A DNA stretch of 57,943 nucleotides from JAENVT01 sp040006755 (lineage in GTDB: Bacteria; Actinomycetota; Acidimicrobiia; Acidimicrobiales; Ilumatobacteraceae). Positions 16,150 through 24,772 of this stretch are shown here, piece by piece; positions within the stretch are counted from its first letter, which is position 1; every line of letters starts with the position of its first letter. The notes beneath the pieces are model-generated. The model had not been told where the DNA came from, made no database searches, and saw nothing but the letters and a program-made list of their open reading frames with translations. The stretch lies in assembly GCA_040006755.1 (NCBI GenBank), contig JBDTWJ010000002.1:1-57943 (forward strand). Reading direction: 5' to 3'. The position numbers were made by a program, and so were the translations under genes.

Positions 16150-16719
16150 TCATAGGCTGAAACGGACGCACACGACACCGAGACCTTGGCGGTCGCGATG
16201 GGCTTCGAGGTCGAAGGGGCACAAATCCTCGGCACCGATCATGCTCTCGACGACTCCATCGTGGTCGTCCGTGCAGTTCACCTCCGACGCGTCACCATTG
16301 TCTTCGATCACCACGCACGACCCGGCCTCGAGCACATTGTCGGGCGGCCCGGGTGCCGACGGCTCGTAGGTGAAGACGCCCAGCAACACGATGCCGATGC
16401 CGACCGCGGTGAGACCGGCCAGGAACCGCCACGGGAAGCTGGACTCCGGCGGCGAAGTGGGCACCGGCGCCGGCGACCACTCTGGCCCCGATTCCGGCGC
16501 GGACGACGGCTGGTCCGGCGCATCGAGTGATCGGTCATAGGCGCGGCGCAGCGCCGGGTCACCCAACACTCTCCACGCCTCGTTGACGGGTGTGAGCGAT
16601 TCAGCGGAACCCGACCTGCTGGTATCGGGGTGGTGGGCACGAGCTTGACGACGGAACGCAGCTCGCACTTGCGACGTCGAGGCGGTGCGATCGATCCCTA
16701 GTACCTCGTAGTGGGTCAC
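16150..16719 (-). CDS. Membrane-anchored J-domain protein with extracytoplasmic tail
   Basis: This 189-residue protein starts with a J domain (about 1-65: THYEVLGIDRTASTSQVRAA and the HPD motif in RAHHPDTSRSG), which normally stimulates a DnaK. A Pro/Ser linker and one membrane helix (WRFLAGLTAVGIGIVLLGVF, near residue 95-120) follow. The C-terminal segment contains four cysteines (GSCVVIED, VNCTDDHDGV, DLCPFD, VVCVRF) and resembles septum-formation-type domains. The start is GTG at 16719, overlapping the DUF2087 gene by four bases. It is the last protein gene of the polyamine-region operon. Confidence 0.82.
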   Translation of the reverse strand: MTHYEVLGIDRTASTSQVRAAFRRQARAHHPDTSRSGSAESLTPVNEAWRVLGDPALRRAYDRSLDAPDQPSSAPESGPEWSPAPVPTSPPESSFPWRFLAGLTAVGIGIVLLGVFTYEPSAPGPPDNVLEAGSCVVIEDNGDASEVNCTDDHDGVVESMIGAEDLCPFDLEAHRDRQGLGVVCVRFSL

Positions 16720-17261
16720 GGCTTGACCGTGCCACCGCTTCGCCAGTAGCGACCCTCAGCCCGATCCAGGAAACCTTGGTCAACGAGATACCGACGCAAC
16801 GCTGCGGTGTCCGCGTGGCGCTTTCCGAGGATGAGGTTGAGCATCTGCTCGCTGTATGTGGTGCCAGGTTCGAACTCCTGCGCCAACCAATCGAGGATCA
16901 CCGTGCGCTTCGCAGCCGCCACAGGGATCGACTGCAGCCGACCGTCGACGACAAATGTGCGCAACACCGTTCGGCTTTCTTCGGGTTCATCGTCGAACTC
17001 GGCCGACGCCGGACGAGTGTTGGCCTGCCGGGCGGCGCGTTGAAACGCGTCACCAACCACACCAAGGCCATCGTCGCCGCCGACCACCAGGCCGGTCTCG
17101 ACCAGCTTTCCCAACGCTTTCGCGACCTGAGTCGGCGTGAGGCCGGTCGCCGCAACGACCTCGTCGACGTGCGACGCACCGAGTTCGATCGCTGCGACAA
17201 CCCGGCGGCGATGAGCGTCGGCTAGAAGGCCGACCAGCGCGGTTGCGTCGAGCTCGGTCAC
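16716..17261 (-). CDS. ArsR-like HTH plus DUF2087 protein
   Basis: This 181-residue protein has an N-terminal winged helix-turn-helix (about 1-70: LLADAHRRRVVAAIELGASH, then VVAATGLTPTQVAKALGKLV). A C-terminal DUF2087 domain follows, with VDGRLQSIPVAAAKR, ILDWLAQEF, YSEQMLNLILG, DTAALRRYLVDQGFL and a final YWRSGG. Such proteins are thought to be regulators, but their ligands are not known. It begins three bases after the 2-hydroxyacid dehydrogenase stop and ends in a GTGA overlap with the J-domain gene, so it is firmly inside the operon. Confidence 0.85.
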   Translation of the reverse strand: MTELDATALVGLLADAHRRRVVAAIELGASHVDEVVAATGLTPTQVAKALGKLVETGLVVGGDDGLGVVGDAFQRAARQANTRPASAEFDDEPEESRTVLRTFVVDGRLQSIPVAAAKRTVILDWLAQEFEPGTTYSEQMLNLILGKRHADTAALRRYLVDQGFLDRAEGRYWRSGGTVKP

Positions 17262-17264
17262 GGG

Positions 17265-18227
17265 TCAGTACCCGAGATCGGGATAGACCGCGCCCTGGAG
17301 TTTCTTGCCTTGAGCGAACCGACGGATGTTGGTCGAGATGCGTTCGGACAGCAGTGGTTCTTCCATCTCCAGCGTTGCGCCGACGTGGGGCGTGATGATG
17401 CAGTTGGGCAACGTCCACAGCGGATGGTCGTCAGGTAGCGGCTCGGGCTGTGTGACGTCGAGCGCGGCTCCCCCGATGACACCGTTCTGCAGCGCCCACA
17501 CGAGATCGTCGGTGACGATGTGCTTACCGCGCGAGACGTTGACGATCCACGCGTGGCTCTCCATCATCTCCAGTTCCGTGAGCGAGATCATCTCCTCCGT
17601 CTCAGCAGTGAGAGGCAGGGCCAGCACAACGAGATCGGCACCTGCGAGCGCGTCGACGTATCGCTCCGCGGCCAAGACCTCGTCGACTCCTTCCATTTCC
17701 TCGATGCGATTGCGCACGACGGTGATGTGACAGTTGAACGGCTTGAGCATTCGCACGAGTGCAGTCGCGATTCCACCGCCACCGAGGATCGTCACCTTGG
17801 CGCCGATCAGGTTGCGGCCCGACTCGCCGAGCCACGTTGCCGACTTCCCGTACATTCCGAGACTGCGCAGACCCGCTAGCGCCAGGGTGAGGGCCAGCTC
17901 GGCGACCGGCTCTGCGAAGATGCCCTTGCCGCACGTCCAGGCGCGGTCATCCTGTACGAGATGGACGAATGGCTCGATGCCGGCATACGGCAACTGCACC
18001 CAAGCGATTTGTTCGTTGTTCGCGAGGACTGCCTCCAGTTGGAGGGCCTCGCGGGGCACTGTCCACATCAAGGCTTCTGCGTCGTCAACCGGAACGATGT
18101 GACCGCCGCCAGCGGCGATAGCGCCCCGCAACCAGTGCTGACCACCTTCGGGGTCGGGACCGATTGCAATTCGAGGTGGCCCGTCGCGCCGTGATGACTT
18201 CGACGAGGCCTTTTTACTTGGGGGCAT
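17265..18227 (-). CDS. D-isomer-specific 2-hydroxyacid dehydrogenase
   Basis: This 320-residue NAD(P)-dependent dehydrogenase acts on 2-hydroxy acids or 2-keto acids. The catalytic Arg233 (VNVSRGKH), Glu262 (TQPEPLPDD) and His281 (ITPHVGAT) are all present, with a dinucleotide loop VTILGGGGIATALV near residue 150. The N-terminal stretch PPSKKASSKSSRRDGPPRIA is basic and probably disordered. ATG at 18227 is chosen because the longer frame from 18338 runs through the amine oxidase gene. It lies 11 bp after the amine oxidase gene. Its substrate and link to polyamines are unknown. Confidence 0.88.
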   Translation of the reverse strand: MPPSKKASSKSSRRDGPPRIAIGPDPEGGQHWLRGAIAAGGGHIVPVDDAEALMWTVPREALQLEAVLANNEQIAWVQLPYAGIEPFVHLVQDDRAWTCGKGIFAEPVAELALTLALAGLRSLGMYGKSATWLGESGRNLIGAKVTILGGGGIATALVRMLKPFNCHITVVRNRIEEMEGVDEVLAAERYVDALAGADLVVLALPLTAETEEMISLTELEMMESHAWIVNVSRGKHIVTDDLVWALQNGVIGGAALDVTQPEPLPDDHPLWTLPNCIITPHVGATLEMEEPLLSERISTNIRRFAQGKKLQGAVYPDLGY

Positions 18228-18238
18228 GCACCGTGAGG

Positions 18239-19549
18239 CTAGCCCGCTGCACGAATATCGCCCGCAACTCTTTCCCCACTCTCGACCGCGCCTTCGAGGT
18301 ATCCGGTCCAGGTCGCGACATGCTCGCCGGCGAGCCAAATTCGTCCGTGTGGCCGGCGTAGTACCTCCCAGAACGCCGTGATCTGGCCTGGTCCGTACGC
18401 GGCATAGCTACCTCCATAACGGGGTTCCGCTGACCAGGCTCGCGAGAACCCGCCGGTCGCTGGCGCCTTGATCCCGTGAACATGGCGCATGTCTGCTTCG
18501 ACGATCTCCACCCGATCCGACTCAGGTTTCTCGGCAAGGTACCTCCCGCCTTCGCCACCTGCGTACGACATCAGCACGCCAGCCGGTCCCGGCTGATCGG
18601 CCGTCGGTTCGTAGATCCGTTGCGAGACCCCATCGGTGGTCGCGTATCCGGCAGGCCACTGTCGATCGGCGAATTGAACAGCGGTCTTGGTGACAGTGCC
18701 ATAGCCGAGCTCGTGGATGGCGCGCCGCAGCGGATCGGGCAACGGCGGATCGAAGCGCACGCTGCGAAGGGGCACGAGCGAGCAAGCCAGCACGACATGA
18801 TCGGCACGCAAGCGGCGACGAGAAGTCGTGACCGTGATCGATTCGGTGTCGTGCTCGACGGCGAGCAACGTCTCGTCGGTACTGATCGCGTCGGCGACCT
18901 CAGCAGCCATCCGATGAACCAGGGTGTCAATGCCGCCGGCGACGCGATGCGAGCGTATGAGACCGTCGGCACCGGCAGCCGCGCTGACTGCTCGCTGCTG
19001 GGCAACGAACAACAACGACACGTCAACAGGTTCGGCGGCAAACTCGCCTTGGCTGTCGCGACGATGGAACAGCCGAGCGAGCCCGTCGAGTCCGGCCTGA
19101 TTCGCGACGTCGGCCAGGGACATACGATCCAGCTCGATCGCCGACGCGCATCGTTGTGGGTTCGCGGGGTCATCGACAGCCATGGACGCGTCGAGGACGA
19201 TCGACTCGAAGAGCGCCAATTGCTTGAACACCTCGTCGCCGAGTTCCGCCGGACTCTGCAGTCGACCATCGCGATGCAACCACCGCCGAATCGTCGTCCA
19301 CTGCTGGCCCTCCCCCTGCAGCTCCATCCCATGTCGATCGAGCAGGCTGCGCATTCGGTGATGATGCGTGTCGATCCACTCGGCACCGCTCTCGACGTAC
19401 TGCCCATCGACGAACGGCTCACGCACAGTTCGAGCGCGGCCACCGAGACGCGCACCACCCTCGATCAGCGTGACGTGGTGACCATCCTGAATCAGCCGTT
19501 GCGTTGCAGCGAGGCCGGCCATCCCGGCCCCAACGACGACGATTCGCAT
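18239..19549 (-). CDS. FAD-dependent amine oxidase
   Basis: This is a 436-residue flavin monoamine/polyamine oxidase. The dinucleotide site VVVGAGMAGLAATQRL and IEGGARLGGRARTV open the protein. VESGAEWIDTHHHRM follows, and the C-terminal flavin block IWLAGEHVATWTGYLEGAVE ends it, close to the pattern of bacterial putrescine and monoamine oxidases. It begins 12 bp after potC. I infer oxidation of an imported di- or polyamine to an aminoaldehyde, ammonia and peroxide, with the dehydrogenase at 24.8 kb as the next step. Confidence 0.9.
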   Translation of the reverse strand: MRIVVVGAGMAGLAATQRLIQDGHHVTLIEGGARLGGRARTVREPFVDGQYVESGAEWIDTHHHRMRSLLDRHGMELQGEGQQWTTIRRWLHRDGRLQSPAELGDEVFKQLALFESIVLDASMAVDDPANPQRCASAIELDRMSLADVANQAGLDGLARLFHRRDSQGEFAAEPVDVSLLFVAQQRAVSAAAGADGLIRSHRVAGGIDTLVHRMAAEVADAISTDETLLAVEHDTESITVTTSRRRLRADHVVLACSLVPLRSVRFDPPLPDPLRRAIHELGYGTVTKTAVQFADRQWPAGYATTDGVSQRIYEPTADQPGPAGVLMSYAGGEGGRYLAEKPESDRVEIVEADMRHVHGIKAPATGGFSRAWSAEPRYGGSYAAYGPGQITAFWEVLRRPHGRIWLAGEHVATWTGYLEGAVESGERVAGDIRAAG

Positions 19550-19561
19550 GATCGGGCTGGC

Positions 19562-20629
19562 TCAGCCGCCGGCGAGCGTTGACGCAATCTGCGAGGAAGA
19601 ATCGCCGGAGCGTTTCAACACCGAGTACACGAATCCCAACGCCATGACCGTTACACCGAACAACACCACCGCCGCGGCACCGACGAAGGGTCTGGTCGTG
19701 CTCTTGGCGGTTCCGATGACATAAACGGGGAAGGTCGAAGACCCGGCCGTCGAGACAGAGTTTGCGATGATCGTGTTGTCGAGGCACAGCGTGAATGACA
19801 GCAAACCACCGGCAACAAGAGCGGAGCTGATCAATGGCAACGTGATCTGCCGGAACGCCCTTCCCGGAGGCGCACCAAGATCGGCGGCCGCCTCCTCGAG
19901 CGACTCGTCGAGACCTGCGAGTCGCGCTCGTACGATCAGGGTAACGAGCGCCGACGTGTACAACGACTGCCCCACCCACAAGCGCAGGATCCCATTGTTG
20001 ATCGGGCCGACGGGGCTGTTGAACGGGCCACCAACACGGACGAACCATCCCAGCAGGGCGATGCCGTCCATGATCTCGGGCGTCACGAGAATGAGGAACA
20101 ACGCGAACATGAAGGGCTTGCTCCACGAACCTGTTCGCCGTGCGAGCGCGACACCCGCAAGGCCGCCGAGCACGACGGCAATGGCCGTTCCGCCGATAGC
20201 CGCGGTGAACGAGTTGCGCAATGCCAAGCCGAGGCCGGTGTCGTTGAAGAGGTCGGCGTACCAGCTCGTTCGAATGCCGATGCCCACAACCCCAATGACC
20301 ACGCCGATCGGGATGGCCCAGTGTCGAAGAAACCTGATCCCCGAGAGCCGGGCGGCCAGCCATGCGACCACGACGATGGCGAGAAAGAGGCCCATCGCAC
20401 CCAGGGTCTCGTCGGGGTTGAACAACGTGCCCCACCACTTGGTCGAGTAGTGGTGCGACCAGACGATGAACGAGCCGCCGCCATTGAACGAGTGTCGGAT
20501 GACCAGCAGGATGGGGATGAACAGGAAGACCAATACGAGCGTCGACCAGATTGCCATCACCACCTTGGCGCCATCTCGTGGTGGGCGGTTGGTCGTCGCC
20601 GAAATTCCGAGAGGGCTGATCGTTGTCAT
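19562..20629 (-). CDS. potC: Polyamine ABC transporter permease, PotC-like
   Basis: This 355-residue inner-membrane permease is the second of two. It has a first helix VMAIWSTLVLVFLFIPILLV and several later helices. The EAA loop that contacts the ATPase is EEAAADLGAPPGRAFRQITL. Compared with E. coli PotC (about 264 residues) it is longer: an extra pair of helices (residues about 95-150, LGAMGLFLAIVVVAWLAARL and the following WAIPIGVVIGVVGIGI) is inserted before the core. The start is ATG at 20629, four bases inside the potB end. Confidence 0.92.
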   Translation of the reverse strand: MTTISPLGISATTNRPPRDGAKVVMAIWSTLVLVFLFIPILLVIRHSFNGGGSFIVWSHHYSTKWWGTLFNPDETLGAMGLFLAIVVVAWLAARLSGIRFLRHWAIPIGVVIGVVGIGIRTSWYADLFNDTGLGLALRNSFTAAIGGTAIAVVLGGLAGVALARRTGSWSKPFMFALFLILVTPEIMDGIALLGWFVRVGGPFNSPVGPINNGILRLWVGQSLYTSALVTLIVRARLAGLDESLEEAAADLGAPPGRAFRQITLPLISSALVAGGLLSFTLCLDNTIIANSVSTAGSSTFPVYVIGTAKSTTRPFVGAAAVVLFGVTVMALGFVYSVLKRSGDSSSQIASTLAGG

Positions 20630-21564
20630 GCTGCAGTCCTGATCTCGATGTGGCGCCGGCGGCGCAGGATCCATTGCCCCAGAACGACGATGACACTGCC
20701 GGCAGCCAGTACCAACAGAACCGCACCGATCATCATCACGGCCATCGCCGACCCAAGGGGCCAGTTCTGGGCGACGTGGAACTGGCTGTCGACCATGGCG
20801 CCGATCATGTTGCCCGACGTACCGCCCAGCAACGTCGCAGTGACAAAGTCACCGCACATAGGGATGAACGTCAGAAGGATGCCGGCCGCAATGCCTGGCC
20901 CGGCCAGCGGCAACGTGACCTGCAGGAACGTGCGCAAACGATTGGCTCCGAGATCCTTGCTCGCCTCGCGCATGTGTCCCTCGATGCGATCGAGGGCAAC
21001 GAACAACGGCAGGATCATGAACCCGAGATAGTTGTAGACGATCGCGAGTTGCACGGCAGTCTTGGTATCGAGGATGTTGATGGGACTACTGATCACCCCC
21101 CAGTCCTGCAGCCACGTCGAGACCTCTCCGTTCGCGGCCAGTGGAATGCGCCACGCCAACGTGCGGATCAGGAAGCTGGTGAAGCTGGGAACCACGACGA
21201 GCGCCAGCATGATCGCCTTCCACTTCTCGCTGACCTTGAACACGAGGAAGTAGGCGACCGGGAATCCGAAAAGGAAGCACAGCGTCGTGGCGATGATGGA
21301 GACCTTCAAGGTTGTCTTGAAAACCTGGAAGAATGTCGGGCTGAACGCATCGCGGTAGTTCTGCAGGGTCTTGTTGCCCATCGACACCGGCACACCGCCA
21401 CCCGATGCCGTGTTCTTGACGCCGAATGAATACCACACGATGAGCACGATCGGCAGGATGAAGAAGAACAGGTACCACAGGATGGAGGGAAGCGCGAGTG
21501 AGAACGACGGCGCCCGTAACCGCCGCTTGCGCGGTGGACCGGTAACGGGAAGCGTCGTCGTCAT
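20626..21564 (-). CDS. potB: Polyamine ABC transporter permease, PotB-like
   Basis: This 312-residue permease has about six helices. The first is LPSILWYLFFFILPIVLIVW, and the EAA loop is REASKDLGANRLRTFLQVTL. The segment FIPMCGDFVTATLLGG is characteristic of PotB/PotH-type permeases. It begins 30 bp after potD and overlaps potC by ATGA. With potA, potD and potC it makes a complete spermidine/putrescine importer. Confidence 0.94.
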   Translation of the reverse strand: MTTTLPVTGPPRKRRLRAPSFSLALPSILWYLFFFILPIVLIVWYSFGVKNTASGGGVPVSMGNKTLQNYRDAFSPTFFQVFKTTLKVSIIATTLCFLFGFPVAYFLVFKVSEKWKAIMLALVVVPSFTSFLIRTLAWRIPLAANGEVSTWLQDWGVISSPINILDTKTAVQLAIVYNYLGFMILPLFVALDRIEGHMREASKDLGANRLRTFLQVTLPLAGPGIAAGILLTFIPMCGDFVTATLLGGTSGNMIGAMVDSQFHVAQNWPLGSAMAVMMIGAVLLVLAAGSVIVVLGQWILRRRRHIEIRTAA

Positions 21565-21594
21565 CTCACTCCGTCTCTGCGGCTGCGGGCGCCA

Positions 21595-22899
21595 TCAAGC
21601 GCCCGCAGCCGCCTTCATCTTGTTGTAGATGTCGACGAGACGGTCCTGAGCGCTGTTCACTTCGCCGGTGCGCATCGTCGCAACCTGCTCGTCGGTGAAG
21701 AAGATCAGGTCTCCGTACTTCAGGTCGGGCTTCAGGTCGGCGAGCAACTGAGCCATGTTCTTCAGACCCGAGTTGTAGCCGTGGTAGTCGAGGTCCTTGA
21801 CCGACACCTCTGGGACCATGAGCCAGTTGATCCAGGCATGGGCAGCATCCGGGTTCGGTGCGCCGACGGGGATGCAGTAGTTGTCCATCCACAATTCGGT
21901 CTCTGGCGCTCCGAGGCCCCAGACCCAATCGTCGGGATTGCCACCTGCATCGACAATCTTCGGGTACGCAGCGCGCGCGTCGCCGTTCCACATCATCGCC
22001 AGGCTGTACGCGCCTTCCGCGATCTTGTCGGACGGATAGCTGTCGAAGGCTTTGACGTGGGTGGCGAACTCGTCCACCAGAAACTTTTCTGCAGCATCGA
22101 GGTCTTCCGCCTTCTCGGTCGTCCAGTCGATGCCGTTGGCCCAGAAGTACATCCCGGTGATGTTTCCCGGTGAGTCGAGAATGGCACAGTTCTTGCTGGC
22201 CACTCCTTGGCACGCGGCGATGAAGTCGTTCCACGTTTTGAGCGGCGTCGTGATCTGGTTCTTGTCGTACAACCAACCCGTCGAGCCCCAGTCCTTGCAG
22301 ACGCTGTAGTCGTTGCCTGGGTCCCAATCACGCCCGAGATACGCAGGGTCGATGTTGACGATGTTGGGCAGTTTCGCCTTGTCGAACTTCTGGATCAGGC
22401 CGTTCTGGATCATCTGCGGCACGAACGTGCCAGTGGGCACGACGATGTCGAAACCGCTGGTGCCCTTCGACGCCTGCAGCTTGGTGATGAGGTCTTCGTT
22501 GCTGACGTAGTAGTCGACCTTCATCTTGATGTCGAGTTGCGACTCGGCCAAAGAACCGACGATGTCCGGATCGTTGTAAGCACCCCACGTGTACATGGCC
22601 AGGTTGCCGGATGACTTGTTGACAACGCGGCTGAAGTCGCCGGTCGCGACGCCGAGGCCGGTGCCGCTGTCGCCGACATCGCTCGAGCCGACCGCCACGG
22701 TTCCCCCTGCCGATGTACCGCCTGGTGCAGCGGTTCCGCCAGCAGGCGTGTCGCTGGTTGCAACGTTGTCATCACCACACGCAGCAAGAATGGCAAGACC
22801 CGCCGCGGCTCCACCCATTTGGAAGAGGGAACGACGCGACAGCTTCGATCTGAAGCTGTGTGGTGCGAGGATGTTGATCGGTTCGTTGTTGGCTGGCAT
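21595..22899 (-). CDS. potD: Polyamine-binding lipoprotein, PotD-like
   Basis: This is a 434-residue solute-binding protein for the adjacent permeases. Its signal is a twin-arginine type lipoprotein leader: Arg22-Arg23 in SRRSLFQMGGAAAGLAILAA followed by Cys41, so it may be exported folded by Tat and then lipidated. A Gly/Thr/Ser tether precedes the binding domain (LAMYTWGAYNDPDIVG; YDVVVPT-like FDIVVPTGTFVPQMIQ; WGSTGWLYDKNQI). AAGGAGAG four bases before the ATG supports this start. It is the family that binds putrescine or spermidine; the exact ligand is not readable. Confidence 0.94.
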   Translation of the reverse strand: MPANNEPINILAPHSFRSKLSRRSLFQMGGAAAGLAILAACGDDNVATSDTPAGGTAAPGGTSAGGTVAVGSSDVGDSGTGLGVATGDFSRVVNKSSGNLAMYTWGAYNDPDIVGSLAESQLDIKMKVDYYVSNEDLITKLQASKGTSGFDIVVPTGTFVPQMIQNGLIQKFDKAKLPNIVNIDPAYLGRDWDPGNDYSVCKDWGSTGWLYDKNQITTPLKTWNDFIAACQGVASKNCAILDSPGNITGMYFWANGIDWTTEKAEDLDAAEKFLVDEFATHVKAFDSYPSDKIAEGAYSLAMMWNGDARAAYPKIVDAGGNPDDWVWGLGAPETELWMDNYCIPVGAPNPDAAHAWINWLMVPEVSVKDLDYHGYNSGLKNMAQLLADLKPDLKYGDLIFFTDEQVATMRTGEVNSAQDRLVDIYNKMKAAAGA

Positions 22900-22927
22900 G
22901 ACTCTCCTTGGAAGGGTCTTCGTTGAT

Positions 22928-24076
22928 CTAGATGGCTACTTCTGAACTTGGCTCGCCGAGTACCAGTCTCTCTTGAGCAGCCGAGAACTGGTACACGTCG
23001 TTTGCTGACCACTGGCACCACACCGGATCACCCGGGAGCAGGCCTGGCGCCTTCTGGCGTGGGAGCAGCACGATGACGTCGCGGTGACGGCCCCGCACCA
23101 CGTATTGCAAGGTGTCTCCAAAATGTGAGACGCCGGCAACCTCGCCGGGAAGCACATTGACGACATCTCCCGGGTCGCTCGCCAACAGCGTGAAGCTCTC
23201 CGGCCTGACTGCCGACAGCGCCCGCTCGCCTTGCGCGACCCGCTCTTCGGGACGATCGCACACGAACACAGTTCCGTCGTCGGCTCTCATGCCATCGCCC
23301 GTCGCCACACCCTGCCAGAAGTTGTTGCGGCCGACGAACCCGGCTACGAACGCCGAAACGGGCCGTTCGTAGACAGTCTCGGGGTCGCCGAGTTGCTCGA
23401 TGTGTCCTTCAAGCATGATCGCGATGCGATTGCTCATGCTCATTGCTTCTTCTTGATCGTGGGTAACAAAGACGAACGTTATGCCCAACTGGTTCTGGAG
23501 CAGCTTCAGCTCGATCTGCATCTCCTCGCGCAGCTTACGGTCGAGCGCACCCAGTGGCTCGTCGAGCAGCAGCACACTGGGTCGGTTCACGAGTGCGCGG
23601 GCAACCGCTACCCGCTGCTGCTGCCCGCCAGACATCTGCCGCGGCCGGCGCTCAGCCAGTTTGGTCATCTTGACCATGCCGAGCGCCTCGTTGACCCGGC
23701 TGGCGACCTCCGATTTCGGCACACGCTTTTGCCGTAGGCCGTACGCCACGTTCTCGGCGACCGTCATGTGGGGGAACAGCGCGTAAGCCTGGAAGACCGT
23801 GTTGACATCGCGCTTGTACGGCGGGATCCCCTGTACGTAGTCACCACTGATGCGTATGAAGCCCTCGTCGGGTTGCTCGAACCCGGCGAGCATCCGCAGC
23901 GTCGTGGTCTTCCCGCAGCCCGACGGACCGAGCAGCGACATGAACTCACCAGGCTCCACCGACAGGTTGAGCCGATCCACTGCGACCATCGTGCCGAACC
24001 GCTTCGTGACGTCGGTCAATTCGACAGCGCCGCGCTCCGACCCCCCACCAAGCGGTGGCGTTGACGTTTCAGTCAC
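22928..24076 (-). CDS. potA: Polyamine ABC transporter ATPase, PotA-like
   Basis: This 382-residue ATPase energises the PotBC permeases. Walker A is GPSGCGKTTTL, the signature is MSGGQQQRVAVAR, Walker B is VLLLDEPLGALD, and the H-loop is FVTHDQEEAM. A C-terminal TOBE domain (about 290-380, ALSAVRPESFTLL) is typical of PotA. The start is GTG at 24076 with GGGGGAG five bases upstream. A longer frame from 24166 lacks any similarity. It is the first gene of an eight-gene run ending with the J-domain protein at 16150. Confidence 0.94.
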   Translation of the reverse strand: MTETSTPPLGGGSERGAVELTDVTKRFGTMVAVDRLNLSVEPGEFMSLLGPSGCGKTTTLRMLAGFEQPDEGFIRISGDYVQGIPPYKRDVNTVFQAYALFPHMTVAENVAYGLRQKRVPKSEVASRVNEALGMVKMTKLAERRPRQMSGGQQQRVAVARALVNRPSVLLLDEPLGALDRKLREEMQIELKLLQNQLGITFVFVTHDQEEAMSMSNRIAIMLEGHIEQLGDPETVYERPVSAFVAGFVGRNNFWQGVATGDGMRADDGTVFVCDRPEERVAQGERALSAVRPESFTLLASDPGDVVNVLPGEVAGVSHFGDTLQYVVRGRHRDVIVLLPRQKAPGLLPGDPVWCQWSANDVYQFSAAQERLVLGEPSSEVAI

Positions 24077-24171
24077 AGTTGCTCCCCCATACCTGTTCGA
24101 CGCACACCATATGCCCCGCGAGCACGCTCGGCGAACACCAACACAGCGACCAGCACTTCGCCGCATCGAAA

Positions 24172-24189
24172 TGTGCTGTCACATGCACA
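24172..24189. promoter_or_regulatory. Inverted repeat in the potA-lrp divergent region
   Basis: TGTGC-8 bases-GCACA forms a short inverted repeat about 100 bp upstream of both potA (minus) and the Lrp-type regulator gene (plus). Its place in the only regulatory gap between them fits an operator for that regulator. The arms are only five bases, so it could be chance. The rest of 24077-24294 shows no clear promoter hexamers that I would defend. Confidence 0.35.
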
Positions 24190-24294
24190 CCGTTGCACGT
24201 CGAGGACCGAACAATCAAGGAAAGCGCATCTTTCGACTCCGTGCGCCACGGATTCCCTTGCACCAGGTCGTTCTAGCAACCAGTATTCGTAGGC

Positions 24295-24753
24295 ATGGAC
24301 CGTTCCGGCACGCAGCTCGACGACACCGATCGAGCGATCATCGTGCAACTCCAAGCCGACGGTCGGATCCCCTATACGCGCCTCGGTGCCGCCGTCGGTT
24401 TGTCGGAAGCAGCGGTGCGCCAGCGGGTGCAACGAATGACCGACGCCGGCGTCGTGCAGGTGGTCGCGGTGACCAACCCGCTTTCGCTCGGTCTCCGGCG
24501 CATGGCGATGATCGGGGTGCACACCGCAGGCCCGACCGACGACCTCGCCAAGACGCTGCAGTCGATGGACGACATCGACTATCTCGTCGTCACCGCTGGC
24601 TCGTTCGACTTCATGTGCGAGGTCGTGGTCGACAACGACGGCACGCTGCTCGACATCACCAACCGCATTCGCTCGGTGCCGGGCGTGGTGTCGACAGAAA
24701 CCTTCATCTACCTCGATCTCGTGAAGCAAACCTTCACCTGGGGCGCGCACTAG
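24295..24753 (+). CDS. Lrp/AsnC family regulator by the pot operon
   Basis: This 152-residue protein has the Lrp layout. An N-terminal HTH (LDDTDRAIIVQLQADGRIPY, then LGAAVGLSEAAVRQRVQRM) is joined to a RAM ligand-binding domain (AMIGVHTAGPTDDL, YLVVTAGSFDFMCEVVV, STETFIYLDLVKQTF). It is divergent from potA across 218 bp and convergent with the aminoaldehyde dehydrogenase gene 19 bp away. I infer that it controls polyamine uptake and catabolism, sensing an amino acid or amine. The call of the family is firm; the regulon is inferred from position. Confidence 0.9.
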   Translation: MDRSGTQLDDTDRAIIVQLQADGRIPYTRLGAAVGLSEAAVRQRVQRMTDAGVVQVVAVTNPLSLGLRRMAMIGVHTAGPTDDLAKTLQSMDDIDYLVVTAGSFDFMCEVVVDNDGTLLDITNRIRSVPGVVSTETFIYLDLVKQTFTWGAH

Positions 24754-24772
24754 GGGTTCGGGGTCGGTTACC

